From: Azospirillum sp. RU38E
GTDB taxonomy: Bacteria > Pseudomonadota > Alphaproteobacteria > Azospirillales > Azospirillaceae
NCBI RefSeq assembly: GCF_900188385.1
Contig: NZ_FZOI01000001.1
Span: forward strand, 310,001-374,000
Length of the DNA: 64,000 bases
Reading direction: 5' to 3'
Shown: in pieces, positions 16,903 to 26,657 of the stretch
Position numbering within the stretch: the first letter of the stretch is position 1
Layout: the number at the start of each line of letters is the position of its first letter
The notes under the pieces: model-generated
Seen by the model: only the letters and a program-made list of their open reading frames with translations
The model's database searches: none
Told to the model about the DNA's origin: nothing
Position numbers and translations under genes: made by a program

Positions 16903-18135
16903 ATGACCGCCAACGCGCCCTTTGTACAGATTCCGCTCTATCTGGTTCAGGTGTCTCCCGGTGAGATAAAGGTGGGCATCAAGATCGCCATCAATGGCGG
17001 CTTGGCCATGCTGTACGAACTGGATACCGGTGCCTCTGGCTTTTATCCGGCTGCAGAAATTCCAGCAAGCAACGGAGGCACTTCGCCGTCGCTTGCCTGG
17101 TGGACGGATTTCCAGGCGCCTGCTGGGATCGCCAACTTCACCCAGAACTACTCCAGCGGCAATTGCTACACGGCTGTATCGACGCCGGCGACCCTGACCT
17201 TTGAAGGGAACAGCTACATTTATTCAAGTGAGACGAATGAGTATCAGGCAGGGTCTGTTCCTGCTGTGACGGTCAATGTTGGTGCAATTGTTGATGCGAT
17301 AAATAGTAATAAATCAAATTTTGCAGAAAATTGGTGTCAGTCATTGACGTCTGCCAATGTCGATATCAAGAACAATAGACCTATTATGAGTGGCCCCCTG
17401 GATAATTATTTCTTTGGGGATTTTGGCATTGGTTTGGGTAACGCGGCGAACAGCGGTACCAATGAAGGGGCGCCTGTTCTGGCGGTCTTGCCGCAGTTCC
17501 CCGCCCCTTTCTGCAATCAATTCACGATTGATCTGGGGCCTGTACCGGACTCGCAGTCATGGCCATTGGGACAGACCATTCAGCAGGGAACCCTGACCCT
17601 TGGCCCGCCCCCGGTTATTCCGGGGAGCAATCCGTCAACGGTTTACATGAACCCCACGGCGGCACCGCAGCCTTACCCGGCCGGTGCCAGCCAGGTGATG
17701 CCATTCCTTTACACCTTTGCCCAGGCACAGGTGAGTGCTGCGTTCACGCTGACCGATCAAAGCACTGGTGGCCTTTTCACACTTCCCAATGTTCCCATGG
17801 TGTTGGATACCGGGTGCCCAGGCATGATGATCCATCTTGGGGAGAATGGTCCTCTCTCCACAGGAACGGGGGGCCAGATCGGTTCGTTCCTGACGCAGAA
17901 CAACAATAATTTCAGTGTGATTGCGAATACGACCGTTGCCTTCGCGCCTGCGGTGACGGCTGGCTTCACCGTTGGCACGGGGGACGGTGACTTCCCTGTC
18001 ACCGCCACCGAATTGACCGCCGCCAAGCCCGGTAAGCAGTTCGGCTACGTCAATACCAGTATCAAGACGTTCTTCGATAATACCGTGACCTTCAATCTGC
18101 TGGAAGGCACGCTGACGCTTTATCCGCAGGGGTAG
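16903..18135 (+). CDS. Pepsin-like two-lobed aspartic protease homologue
   Basis: A 410-residue protein with the hallmarks of the A1 (pepsin) fold. Lobe 1 has the catalytic motif MLYELDTGASGFY (Asp41) and a psi-loop GDFGIGLGNA (about 172-181), followed by the pepsin-like order APVLAVLPQF, FCNQFTIDLG and GTLTLGP. Lobe 2 has the second catalytic motif PMVLDTGCPGMMIH (Asp302) and a C-terminal NTSIKTFFDNTVTFNLLEG, at the place of the usual LGD-FLR-YY-FD segment. There is no signal peptide or prosegment, so it is either cytosolic or exported by a non-Sec route. Third-position AT is locally high (about 17220-17370), unlike the neighbours, which hints at horizontal transfer. Pepsin homologues are uncommon in bacteria. 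The substrate and activity are unknown. Confidence 0.75.
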   Translation: MTANAPFVQIPLYLVQVSPGEIKVGIKIAINGGLAMLYELDTGASGFYPAAEIPASNGGTSPSLAWWTDFQAPAGIANFTQNYSSGNCYTAVSTPATLTFEGNSYIYSSETNEYQAGSVPAVTVNVGAIVDAINSNKSNFAENWCQSLTSANVDIKNNRPIMSGPLDNYFFGDFGIGLGNAANSGTNEGAPVLAVLPQFPAPFCNQFTIDLGPVPDSQSWPLGQTIQQGTLTLGPPPVIPGSNPSTVYMNPTAAPQPYPAGASQVMPFLYTFAQAQVSAAFTLTDQSTGGLFTLPNVPMVLDTGCPGMMIHLGENGPLSTGTGGQIGSFLTQNNNNFSVIANTTVAFAPAVTAGFTVGTGDGDFPVTATELTAAKPGKQFGYVNTSIKTFFDNTVTFNLLEGTLTLYPQG

Positions 18136-18185
18136 GCATGGCGCCCATCGGCGGGGAACGCCCCCGCCGATGGGCCAGTCTATCC

Positions 18186-19712
18186 TTACTTCCAGATCGG
18201 CTTGCCGCTGCCCGGCAGACCCAGTTTGCCCCACATCTCACTCACCTTATCCACCACGCCCTGATCCATGAACAGTTTCTCCCCCCATTCCCGGTGGGTT
18301 TCCGGGGGCAGTTTGTTGGTGGCGTCCATGCCGACCTTGCCGCCCAGGCCGCTTTCCGGGCTGGCGAAATCCAGATAGTCGATGGGCGTGCCCTCGATCA
18401 TGGTGATGTCGCGCACGGGGTCCATGCGGGTGCTGATCGCCCACATCACATCCTTCCAGTCGCGCGCATTGATATCATCATCCACCACGATGACCCATTT
18501 GGTGTACATGAACTGGCGCAGGAAGGACCACACACCCATCATCACCCGCTTGGCGTGGCCCGGATAGGCCTTCTTCATCGACACCACGGCGATGCGATAG
18601 GAACAGCCCTCCGGCGGTAGCCAGAAATCCACGATCTCGGGGAATTGCTGCTGCAACAGGGGGATGAACACCTCGTTCAGCGCCTCGCCCAGCACGCTGG
18701 GTTCATCAGGCGGGCGGCCGGTGAAGGTGGACAGGTAGATCGGGTCACGCCGCATGGTGATGGCGGTGACGGTGAAAACCGGGAACGGCTCCACCGAATT
18801 ATAATAGCCGGTATGGTCGCCATAGGGCCCTTCATCGGCATATTCATCCAGGCTGACATAGCCTTCCAGCACAATCTCCGCCGTGGCCGGCACCTTCAAC
18901 GGCACCGTCTTGCATTCCACCAGATCAACCTTTTTGCCGCGCAGCAAGCCGGCGAACTGATATTCCGACAAGGTGTCCGGCACGGGCGTGACGGCCGCCA
19001 GGATGGTGCCGGGATCAGCCCCCAGCACCACGGCGGCGGGCAACGGCTCTCGCTTGCCCGCCTGTTTCCAGCGCTGGTGATGCTGGGCGCCGCCGCGATG
19101 TTTCAGCCAGCGCATGATGGCCTTGTTCTTCCCCAGCACCTGCATCCGATAGATGCCGAGGTTGAAATTATCCTCCCGCTTGCCGTCCTTGTCATCATGG
19201 GTCGGCCCCTTGGTGACGACCAGCGGCCAAGTGATCAGCGGGGCCGGTTCCCCCGGCCAGCAGCTTTGCACCGGCAGGATAGACAGGTCGATCTCATCGC
19301 CGGTCAACACCACCTCCTGGCACGGTGCCTTGGAGACGGAGCCGGGGCGCATGGCCATCACCTGTTTGGCCAGCGGCAGCATGGCGAAGGCTTCGCGCAG
19401 GCCCCGCGGCGGCTCCGGCTGTTTCAGGAAGGCCAGGGTCTCGCCCACCTCCCGCAACTGGTGCGGTTCGCGCTCCATGCCCCAGGCCACGCGCTCCACC
19501 GTGCCGAACAGGTTGATCAGCACCGGCATGGTGCTTTTGCTGCCATCGGCCTTGATGACATTTTCAAACAGAACTGCCGGCCCACCCTCCGCCAGCAGGC
19601 GGGTATGGATTTCCGTCATTTCCAACTGGGTGGAAACCGGCTCCTTCACGCGGACCAGACGGCCGGTTTCTTCCAGCTTGGTGATGAAATCGCGCAAGGA
19701 GGCATAGGGCAT
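18186..19712 (-). CDS. ubiD: UbiD family decarboxylase (3-octaprenyl-4-hydroxybenzoate carboxy-lyase)
   Basis: A 508-residue UbiD protein, close to the usual length of about 490-500. UbiD uses prenylated FMN, supplied by UbiX, to decarboxylate the polyprenyl-4-hydroxybenzoate intermediate of ubiquinone synthesis. Signatures: [66 protein letters not shown] and [20 protein letters not shown]. No ubiX is in the window. The ATG follows AGGAGG-like GCAAGGAGGCATAGGGC. It lies downstream of fabI-aroC on the same strand with a 145-base gap containing a small GGAGGC/GCCTCC hairpin, so it may be a separate transcript. Confidence 0.93.
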   Translation of the reverse strand: MPYASLRDFITKLEETGRLVRVKEPVSTQLEMTEIHTRLLAEGGPAVLFENVIKADGSKSTMPVLINLFGTVERVAWGMEREPHQLREVGETLAFLKQPEPPRGLREAFAMLPLAKQVMAMRPGSVSKAPCQEVVLTGDEIDLSILPVQSCWPGEPAPLITWPLVVTKGPTHDDKDGKREDNFNLGIYRMQVLGKNKAIMRWLKHRGGAQHHQRWKQAGKREPLPAAVVLGADPGTILAAVTPVPDTLSEYQFAGLLRGKKVDLVECKTVPLKVPATAEIVLEGYVSLDEYADEGPYGDHTGYYNSVEPFPVFTVTAITMRRDPIYLSTFTGRPPDEPSVLGEALNEVFIPLLQQQFPEIVDFWLPPEGCSYRIAVVSMKKAYPGHAKRVMMGVWSFLRQFMYTKWVIVVDDDINARDWKDVMWAISTRMDPVRDITMIEGTPIDYLDFASPESGLGGKVGMDATNKLPPETHREWGEKLFMDQGVVDKVSEMWGKLGLPGSGKPIWK

Positions 19713-19811
19713 GATGGGCGGCCTGCGGCAGAAACGATGGGCGCGTAACATCGGTGCCGGCGGCGGCAAGGTCAAGGGGCCGCCATGTCGCTGCTGCAAA
19801 AGGCCGAGGTT

Positions 19812-19828
19812 CGGAGGCGGTGCCTCCG
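19812..19828 (-). terminator. Hairpin between aroC and ubiD
   Basis: CGGAGGC and GCCTCCG form a 7-bp stem with the loop GGT, 29 bases past the aroC stop. There is no T tract, so termination is uncertain. Confidence 0.35.
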
Positions 19829-19857
19829 GACGGGTCCGGGCAGTAGCCCGGTTTTGC

Positions 19858-20934
19858 CTACCCCAACGCCCGCGCCCGCAGGTAATGGTCCGCCAGCACA
19901 ATGGCCATCATGGCCTCCCCCACCGGCACCCCCCGGATACCGACACAGGGATCATGCCGGCCCTTGGTCAGAATCTCCGTCTCATTCCCGTTCACATCCA
20001 CGGTCAGACGCGGGGTCAGGATGGAACTGGTGGGCTTCACGGCGAAGCGCACCACAATATCCTGCCCGGTGGAAATGCCGCCCAGAATGCCGCCGGCATG
20101 GTTGGACAGGAAAACCGGCTTGCCGTCCGGCCCCATGCGCATTTCATCGGCATTGCTTTCGCCGGTCAGGGCGGCAGCATCGAACCCGTCACCGATCTCA
20201 ACACCCTTCACGGCATTGATGGTCATCATGGCGCAGGCTAGGTCGCTGTCCAGCTTGTCATAGATCGGTTCGCCCCAGCCGGCGGGCACGCCAGAGGCCA
20301 CAACCTCAATCACCGCACCGGTGGACGACCCGGCCTTGCGCACGCCTTCCAGATATTCCGCCCATTGCTGGGCCGCCACCGGATCGGGGCAGAAGAAGGG
20401 GTTCTGGTCCACCTGATCCCAGTCCCAACGGCTGCGGTCAATCTTGTGCGGCCCCATCTGCACCATGGCGGCGCGGATACTGATGGGGCCGGCTTGTTCC
20501 AGCACGCGGCGGGCCACCGCACCGGCGGCCACGCGGCTGGCGGTTTCCCGCGCGCTGGACCGGCCACCGCCCCGGTAATCGCGGATGCCATACTTCGCCA
20601 TATAGGTGAAGTCGGCATGGCCGGGGCGGTACTTGTCCTTGATGTCACCGTAATCCTTGGACCGCTGGTCCTCGTTTTCGATGAACAGCATGATCGGCGT
20701 GCCGGTGGTGACACCCTCGAACACGCCGGATTTGATCTGCACCCGATCCGGCTCCTGCCGCTGGGTGACGTACTTGTTCTGGCCGGGCTTGCGCTTGTCC
20801 AGGAAGGACTGGATGAACGCCTCATCCAACGCCAGGCGCGACGGCACCCCATCCACGATGCAGCCGATGGCGGGGCCATGGCTTTCGCCGAAAGTGGTGA
20901 ACCGGAACAGGGTGCCGAAGCTGTTGCCCGCCAT
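19858..20934 (-). CDS. aroC: Chorismate synthase
   Basis: A 358-residue chorismate synthase, the last enzyme of the shikimate pathway. It converts 5-enolpyruvylshikimate 3-phosphate to chorismate with reduced FMN. Family signatures are in order: [56 protein letters not shown] and [18 protein letters not shown]. Length is normal for the bacterial enzyme. It starts only seven bases after the fabI stop, so both are in one operon. Confidence 0.97.
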   Translation of the reverse strand: MAGNSFGTLFRFTTFGESHGPAIGCIVDGVPSRLALDEAFIQSFLDKRKPGQNKYVTQRQEPDRVQIKSGVFEGVTTGTPIMLFIENEDQRSKDYGDIKDKYRPGHADFTYMAKYGIRDYRGGGRSSARETASRVAAGAVARRVLEQAGPISIRAAMVQMGPHKIDRSRWDWDQVDQNPFFCPDPVAAQQWAEYLEGVRKAGSSTGAVIEVVASGVPAGWGEPIYDKLDSDLACAMMTINAVKGVEIGDGFDAAALTGESNADEMRMGPDGKPVFLSNHAGGILGGISTGQDIVVRFAVKPTSSILTPRLTVDVNGNETEILTKGRHDPCVGIRGVPVGEAMMAIVLADHYLRARALG

Positions 20935-20941
20935 GATGTGA

Positions 20942-21802
20942 TCAGCCCTCGCCCATGCCGGCCAGCAGCTTGCCGGTTTCTACGGCAGCATCCACCTGCA
21001 CCATGCCAACGGTGTGATAGCCGGCATCGACATGCAGGTTTTCACCCGTCACGCCGGCACCCAGATCGGACAGCAGGTACAGGCCGCTATTGCCCACCTC
21101 GTTGATGGTGACGTTGCGGCGAAGGGGCGAGTTCAGCTCGTTCCATTTCAGGATATAGCGGAAATCGCCGATGCCGCTGGCGGCCAGCGTCTTGATCGGG
21201 CCGGCGGAGATGGCGTTGACCCGGATACCCTTCGGGCCCAGATCGTTGGCCAGATACATCACGCTGGCTTCCAGGGCGGCCTTGGCCACGCCCATCACAT
21301 TATAGTGCGGCATCACCTTTTCCGCCCCATAGTAGGAGAGCGTCAGCAGGCTGCCGCCTTCCTTCATCAGGGGCACGGCGCGCTGGGCGACGGCGGTGAA
21401 GGAATAGCAGCTGATGTCCATGGTGCGCAGGAAATTGGCCCGGCTGGTATTGAGATACAGCCCGTCCAGCTCGCTCTTGTCGGAAAAGGCGATGGCGTGA
21501 ACGACGAAATCAATCTCGCCCCACTTCGCCTCAATCTCCTTGAAGGCGGCGTCTATGCTGGCCTCGTCCGTCACATCGCAGGGCAGCAGGATGTCCGATC
21601 CCACCTGTTCGGCCAGCGGCTTTACCCGCTTCAGCAGGGCCTCGCCCTGATAGGTGAAGGCCAGCTGCGCGCCCTGGGCGGCCACGGCCTGGGCAATGCC
21701 CCAGGCGATGGAACGATCATTGGCGACGCCCATGATCAGGCCGCGCTTGCCCTGCATCAGGGTGCCGGTGACCGGGGTGGTGACGGTTGCTGTATTGCTC
21801 AT
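20942..21802 (-). CDS. fabI: Enoyl-[acyl-carrier-protein] reductase (NADH)
   Basis: A 286-residue FabI, the NADH-dependent reductase that completes each fatty-acid elongation cycle. The N-terminal cofactor site reads [20 protein letters not shown]; the catalytic Tyr-X6-Lys is in [14 protein letters not shown] (Tyr167, Lys174), and [14 protein letters not shown] is the substrate-binding loop, which is also where triclosan binds in relatives. The ATG is preceded by GGAGAGCAAGAGA; an in-frame ATG six codons upstream lacks such a site. It heads the fabI-aroC operon and is divergent from the YihY-type gene. Confidence 0.97.
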   Translation of the reverse strand: MSNTATVTTPVTGTLMQGKRGLIMGVANDRSIAWGIAQAVAAQGAQLAFTYQGEALLKRVKPLAEQVGSDILLPCDVTDEASIDAAFKEIEAKWGEIDFVVHAIAFSDKSELDGLYLNTSRANFLRTMDISCYSFTAVAQRAVPLMKEGGSLLTLSYYGAEKVMPHYNVMGVAKAALEASVMYLANDLGPKGIRVNAISAGPIKTLAASGIGDFRYILKWNELNSPLRRNVTINEVGNSGLYLLSDLGAGVTGENLHVDAGYHTVGMVQVDAAVETGKLLAGMGEG

Positions 21803-21929
21803 TCTCTTGCTCTCCAGCATGGCCTTTGCCGTGTCTGCGGGGGAGGCACGGCGTGGCCATAATTGGCGCGCATCCTACACGAACGTTCATAAGGGTCAAA
21901 CGGATGCGGCTGGAAGCCGGGTGGCGGAA

Positions 21930-23225
21930 ATGGGGGCACTGATGCGGGGCATCATGGCACAGTTGGCAGGAAAGCAGGATGGGCGACCCTGGCGGTTGCT
22001 GACCGATGCGGGGGCGATCATTGCCCACACGGTGCGCCGGTTCAGCCGCGATGGTGGCTTCATCATGTCCGGCTCGCTCACCTATACAACGCTGCTGGCC
22101 CTGGTGCCGCTGCTGACCGTGACCTTCGCCATCTTCACGGCGTTTCCCGCTTATCGCCGGATGCGGCAACAGGCGGAAAGCCTACTGTTCCAGACGCTGG
22201 TGCCGCAGGTGGGCGACCAAGTGCACACCTATGCATCGACATTCATGGCCAATGCCGGGGCCTTGACCGGATTCGGCGCCATCGGCCTGTTCGTCACCTC
22301 GATTCTGCTGTTTTTCTCCATCGAGACAGCGTTCAACCGCATCTGGCGTCAGGTGGAGCCGCGCCCCTTCGTGACACGACTGCTCTCTTTTTGGGCAGTG
22401 CTGACCATGACACCCTTGTTGATGGGGGCCAGCCTGTCGGTGGGGGCCGGTATCGTGGCACAGGCCCAGGCGGCGGGCGCGCCGGGCCTGACCCTGCTTT
22501 GGACGCTTGTTACTTTCGCGGCAGAAGTGCTGGCCTATAGCGTGATGTATCTGGCCATTCCCAACCGGGACGTGATGGTGCGGGATGCGCTGGCCGGCGG
22601 GACTGTGGCAGCGCTGCTGACAGAAATATCCAAGGCCGGCTTTGTCTTCTACGTCACTTTGTTCCCCACCTATGCCTCCATCTATGGCGCCTTGTCGGTG
22701 GTGCCGATCTTCTTGTTCTGGCTTTACACCGTCTGGTCGGTGGTTTTGTTCGGCGCAGAACTGACAGCAACCCTGCCGGAATGGCGGGCGGGACGGATGA
22801 CAGAGGGCGGGGCCGACGGGCTGCTGTCCGGGCACCGGCTGGTGGTGGCCCTGGCCGTGCTGGCCGAACTGCACCGCGCCGCCAAACTGGGGGTGGGGGT
22901 GCGGCGGGAAACCTTGGCGGCGCGCATTCCCGTGGGCAGCATCATCATTTCGGATATGCTGGAAACCCTGCGCGCCGCCCATTGGGTGGACCGCACCAGC
23001 CGCAATGCCTGGGTCGCCAGCCGCGACCTTCATCAAGCCACGCTGGATGATCTGCGCCGCTCCCTCAACCTGACGATTCGTGGGGATCTGCTGTCCGTGG
23101 GGCGTCTTAGCACACGGTGGCAACCCGAGGTGGCGCGCCTGCTGGCCGATGCTGACGCACGCGACCGGCAGGCGCTATCTGTTTCATTGGCAACGATTTT
23201 TGCAGTGCAAGAGAAGGATTTTTGA
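21930..23225 (+). CDS. YihY/BrkB (UPF0761) family inner-membrane protein
   Basis: A 431-residue protein. The first 290 residues contain six hydrophobic segments with family motifs: GGFIMSGSLTYTTLLALVPL, FSIETAFNRIWRQ, YLAIPNRDVMVRDALAGG and YGALSVVPIFLFWLYTVWSV. The C-terminal 130 residues are soluble, with a winged-helix-like stretch (AKLGVGVRRETLAARIPVGS) seen in YihY proteins with a C-terminal extension. The family was once wrongly called ribonuclease BN; its true function is unknown. Three in-frame ATGs (21930, 21942, 21954) are possible; I take the first, which follows GTGGCGGAA. Confidence 0.87.
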   Translation: MGALMRGIMAQLAGKQDGRPWRLLTDAGAIIAHTVRRFSRDGGFIMSGSLTYTTLLALVPLLTVTFAIFTAFPAYRRMRQQAESLLFQTLVPQVGDQVHTYASTFMANAGALTGFGAIGLFVTSILLFFSIETAFNRIWRQVEPRPFVTRLLSFWAVLTMTPLLMGASLSVGAGIVAQAQAAGAPGLTLLWTLVTFAAEVLAYSVMYLAIPNRDVMVRDALAGGTVAALLTEISKAGFVFYVTLFPTYASIYGALSVVPIFLFWLYTVWSVVLFGAELTATLPEWRAGRMTEGGADGLLSGHRLVVALAVLAELHRAAKLGVGVRRETLAARIPVGSIIISDMLETLRAAHWVDRTSRNAWVASRDLHQATLDDLRRSLNLTIRGDLLSVGRLSTRWQPEVARLLADADARDRQALSVSLATIFAVQEKDF

Positions 23226-23564
23226 CAGGCCGGGGTGCGTGTTGCCAGTTTGTAACGGCATGGTTACGGCCACTGCTGTCAATTTGCGCTCTCTGCGCAA
23301 ATTTTGTTCAAAAACACGCATCCCTCGGTTCGAGGAGTGCAAAACTGCAACGGTCTTGAGCAATGTTGAGTCACCGATGTGAAACACCTATTGCAAGCGC
23401 GAGCGATTAGATTGTTATTTGCGGGCAGCAGCCATGCGGCCCGCCTTTCCCATCATAAGGGCGGGGCCCGTTGGTCTATCCGGACACAACCGGGGTGGAT
23501 CGCGGGATTAAGGGCAACCCAATGCGGCGTTCGACAAGGGCGTCTGAACAAGGGAAAGAGATAG
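23226..23564. other. Intergenic region upstream of the TonB-dependent receptor
   Basis: A 339-base region. It holds a terminator-like hairpin near its start (23281-23308), then a less GC-rich stretch (23310-23430) likely to contain the receptor promoter. No riboswitch or small gene could be recognised, and no clear Fur-type box was found by eye. The receptor's ribosome-binding site is GGGAAAGAGATAG just before 23565. Confidence 0.5.
23281..23308 (+). terminator. Rho-independent terminator candidate after the YihY-type gene
   Basis: AATTTGCGC and GCGCAAATT form a perfect 9-bp stem with loop TCTCT, followed by TTGTTC. It lies 55 bases beyond the stop. Confidence 0.6.
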
Positions 23565-26492
23565 ATGAAGCAGTCCGTATATCCGTCGCGGTCCGTGCGC
23601 AGCCTTTTGCTGGCCGGTGCCGCTGCTGGCATGATGACCCTGCCGGCGCTGCCCGCCATGGCGCAGGATCAGGTAGAAGAAATCGTTGTCACGGGTTCGC
23701 GTATCGCCTCCCCCAATCTGGTTTCCACCAGCCCGATCACCTCGGTCGGTCAGGAAGAAATCAAGCTGAGCGGCACCACCCGCGTTGAAGATCTGATCAA
23801 TCAGCTGCCGCAGGCCTTCGCCACCCAGACCAGCACCGTCTCCAACGGTTCCACCGGTACCGCCACGATCGACCTGCGTAACCTGGGTTCGGAACGCACC
23901 CTGGTGCTGGTTGATGGCCGTCGTCTGCCGTCCGGTTCTCCGGGTGAAGGCGGTTCCGCGCCCGATATCAACCAGATTCCCTCCGCGCTGGTGGAGCGTG
24001 TCGAAGTGGCCACCGGTGGTGCATCCGCCGTGTATGGCTCCGACGCTATCTCCGGCGTTGTGAACTTCATTATGAAGGACAATTTCGAAGGCGTTGCTTT
24101 CGACTATCAGTTCTCCTTCTACCAGCATAACAACAACAACAAGGTCGGCGACGTTGTCCGCACCCGCGGCTTCCCGCTGCCCGATGACAACGTGACCGAC
24201 GGTTTCACCCGCGACGCCACCGTCGTGATGGGTGCTTCCACCGAGGATGGTCGCGGCAACGTCACGCTCTATGCCGGCTATCGCAAGATCGACCCGATCA
24301 CCCAGGCCAAGCGCGACTATTCCGCCTGCGCCCTGGGTTCGACCGATACGGCCTTCACCTGCGCCGGTTCCGGCACGACCTTCCCGACCCGCCTGGTTGT
24401 GGTTGGCGCCAGCGGTACGATGGCCAACGCAGTGCTGGATAACAGCACGGGCCAGTTCCGCGCCTTCACCGGCAACGACACGTATAATTACGGCCCGATC
24501 AACTACTTCCAGCGTCCTGACGAACGTTACACGCTGGGTGGTTTCGGCAAGTACCAGATCAACGAACATGTCACTGCCTATACGCAGCTGATGTTCATGA
24601 ACGACCAGACGGTCGCTCAGATCGCCCCGTCGGGCGTGTTCGGTCAGCGCTTCACCATTCGCTGCGACAATGCCCTGTTGAGCGCTGCCCAGCGGACCCA
24701 GATTTGCGGCACCACGCCGACCGCTAACCAGACCTTCCTGGCGTCGGTCTATCGCCGTAACGTTGAAGGTGGCGGCCGTCAGGATGACCTGCAGCACACC
24801 TCCTACCGCATGGTCGGTGGTTTCAAGGGTGACTTTGGTGGCTGGGACTATGACGTCTATGGCCAGTACGCCCGCGTCAATTTCGCTGAGACCTACTATA
24901 ACGACTTCTCGCTCTCCCGGACCGGTCAGGCGTTGGATGTCATCCGTGACAGCTCCGGCAATCTCGTCTGCCGTGACAGCTCCAACGACTGCGTGCCCTA
25001 CAATATCTTCACTCCGAATGGTGTGACCAAGGAGGCCCTGGCCTTCCTGCAGACCCCGGGCTTCCAGCGCGGCTATACTGAGCAGAAGATCGCCAGCGGC
25101 AGCGTCTCCAAGGATCTGGGCGATTATGGCCTGACCCTGCCGACCGCCACCACCGGCATTGCCATCGCGCTGGGTGCTGAATATCGCGAAGAATTCATGT
25201 CCCGCACCGTGGACTCTGCCTTTGCCAGCGGCGATCTGGCCGGCCAGGGTGGTGCGACCAAGGGCGTTGAGGGTGGCTTCGATGTCACCGAACTGTTCGG
25301 CGAAATGCGTGTTCCGCTGGTGGAAGATGCACCGTTCGTCAAGCAGCTGACCCTGGACCTGGGTTACCGCTATTCCGATTATTCCAACTTCGGTAGCACC
25401 AACACCTACAAGATCGGTGGTGACTGGGCACCGGCGGACGATCTCCGCTTCCGCGGCGGTTATAACCGCGCTGTTCGTGCACCGAACGTGCAAGAGTTGT
25501 TCACCCCGCAGACCAAGGGGCTGTTCAACATGTCCTCTGACCCCTGCGCGGGTGAAAAGCCGACCTTCACGGCCGCCCAGTGCGCCAATTTGCACGTGCC
25601 CGCCGACCAGTATGGCAAGATCCTGGACAATTCCGCCGGCCAGTATGGTTCGCTGGATGGTGGCAACCCGGACCTGAAGCCGGAAACCTCTGACACCTAC
25701 TCGATCGGCTTCGTGGCCACCCCGACGGTGCTGAGCGGCTTCTCGCTGTCGGTCGATTATTTCAACATCAAGATCAAGGACGTTATCTCCACTGTGCCGT
25801 CGGCGCTGGCGGTGACGAATTGCGGCCTGACCGGCAACCCCGCCTACTGCAACCTGGTCAAGCGTGATCCGCTGACCGGCATCCTGCACACGGTTCCGGA
25901 AGCCTATGTCGAAGCCACCAATGTCAATATCGGCTCGCTGAAGAGCTCCGGTATCGACGTGGAAGCCCGCTATAGCTTTGATCTGGAAGATATCGGTGTC
26001 AATGATGCCGGTGCTCTGTCCTTCCTGATGGCCGGTACCTGGATGGACAAGTCGATCCAGGAGCCGCTGCCGGGCGAAGGCACCTTTGACTGCGTTGGCC
26101 TGCATGGTTCCACCTGCGGCGTACCCACCCCGGAATGGCGTCACCGTCTGCGCACCACCTGGGCAACGCCGTTGGATCTGAGCCTGTCGCTGACCTGGCG
26201 CTATGTCGGTTCGGTGAAGAATGAGGCTACCTCGTCCAACCCGCTGCTGAAGGGTGACATCAACGCCATCGATCGCAAGATCGACGCCTTCAACTATTTC
26301 GATCTGGGCGTGAGCTATTCCGCGACGGAGAATGTCACCATCTCCGGCGGTATCAACAACCTGTTCGACAAAGATCCGCCGATCATGAACAGCTCCACCT
26401 ATGCTTCTGTCTATGGCAACGGCAATACCTATCCGGGTACCTACGACGCCATGGGCCGTTACATTTTCATGGGCGCGCAGATCAAGTTCTGA
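23565..26492 (+). CDS. TonB-dependent outer-membrane receptor
   Basis: A 975-residue receptor. Residues 1 to about 35 are a signal peptide ending LPALPAMAQD. The mature start VEEIVVTGSRIASPN is the TonB-box region, followed by the plug domain (LINQLPQAFATQTS, IDLRNLGSERTLVLVDGRRL, RVEVATGGASAVYGSDAISG, VVNFIMK). The rest is the 22-strand barrel, ending in the usual aromatic residue (RYIFMGAQIKF). Cysteine pairs in putative surface loops (CALGSTDTAFTC, CRDSSNDC) may be disulfides. The NGSTGTATIDLRNLG type is common in sphingomonad-like receptors for sugars, peptides or complex substrates, and the ligand is not deducible. Codon use is more T-rich at third positions than the neighbours, as for a highly expressed gene. 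It stands alone with its own terminator. Confidence 0.95.
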   Translation: MKQSVYPSRSVRSLLLAGAAAGMMTLPALPAMAQDQVEEIVVTGSRIASPNLVSTSPITSVGQEEIKLSGTTRVEDLINQLPQAFATQTSTVSNGSTGTATIDLRNLGSERTLVLVDGRRLPSGSPGEGGSAPDINQIPSALVERVEVATGGASAVYGSDAISGVVNFIMKDNFEGVAFDYQFSFYQHNNNNKVGDVVRTRGFPLPDDNVTDGFTRDATVVMGASTEDGRGNVTLYAGYRKIDPITQAKRDYSACALGSTDTAFTCAGSGTTFPTRLVVVGASGTMANAVLDNSTGQFRAFTGNDTYNYGPINYFQRPDERYTLGGFGKYQINEHVTAYTQLMFMNDQTVAQIAPSGVFGQRFTIRCDNALLSAAQRTQICGTTPTANQTFLASVYRRNVEGGGRQDDLQHTSYRMVGGFKGDFGGWDYDVYGQYARVNFAETYYNDFSLSRTGQALDVIRDSSGNLVCRDSSNDCVPYNIFTPNGVTKEALAFLQTPGFQRGYTEQKIASGSVSKDLGDYGLTLPTATTGIAIALGAEYREEFMSRTVDSAFASGDLAGQGGATKGVEGGFDVTELFGEMRVPLVEDAPFVKQLTLDLGYRYSDYSNFGSTNTYKIGGDWAPADDLRFRGGYNRAVRAPNVQELFTPQTKGLFNMSSDPCAGEKPTFTAAQCANLHVPADQYGKILDNSAGQYGSLDGGNPDLKPETSDTYSIGFVATPTVLSGFSLSVDYFNIKIKDVISTVPSALAVTNCGLTGNPAYCNLVKRDPLTGILHTVPEAYVEATNVNIGSLKSSGIDVEARYSFDLEDIGVNDAGALSFLMAGTWMDKSIQEPLPGEGTFDCVGLHGSTCGVPTPEWRHRLRTTWATPLDLSLSLTWRYVGSVKNEATSSNPLLKGDINAIDRKIDAFNYFDLGVSYSATENVTISGGINNLFDKDPPIMNSSTYASVYGNGNTYPGTYDAMGRYIFMGAQIKF

Positions 26493-26521
26493 TCCTGACG
26501 ACAGGTACAGTGTTAAGTGGG

Positions 26522-26553
26522 ATGGCGGGGCTTTGGCCCCGCCATTTCTTTTT
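26522..26553 (+). terminator. Rho-independent terminator of the TonB-dependent receptor gene
   Basis: ATGGCGGGGC and GCCCCGCCAT pair around the loop TTTG, followed by TTCTTTTT, 29 bases past the receptor stop. A strong canonical terminator. Confidence 0.9.
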
Positions 26554-26579
26554 GTGCCAAGCCACAGCTTGGATAAATG

Positions 26580-26612
26580 AAAAGGGGCACGACCCTTGGC
26601 AGGTCGCGCCCC
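26580..26612 (-). terminator. Rho-independent terminator of the OmpA-family gene
   Basis: On the minus strand GGGGC-G-CGACC pairs with GGTCG-T-GCCCC around a TGCCAAG loop, followed by TTTT. It lies about 45 bases past the OmpA-family stop. It faces the receptor terminator, so the two convergent genes are insulated from each other. Confidence 0.8.
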
Positions 26613-26657
26613 CGTTCAGGCTTTCATCAATCCATCAGATCAGCGGGTCGGCTGACC

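Noticed and set aside
21654-21929. An N-terminal extension of the YihY-type protein reaching back over fabI
   Set aside because: The extra 92 codons lie antisense to fabI, have no ribosome-binding site at their start and do not resemble the family N-terminus.
23508-26144. An 878-codon open frame antisense to the TonB-dependent receptor gene
   Set aside because: It is a shadow of strong codon bias in a GC-rich gene. The translated product is rich in His, Gly, Gln and Arg with no domain, while the forward frame has a signal peptide, plug, barrel and terminator.
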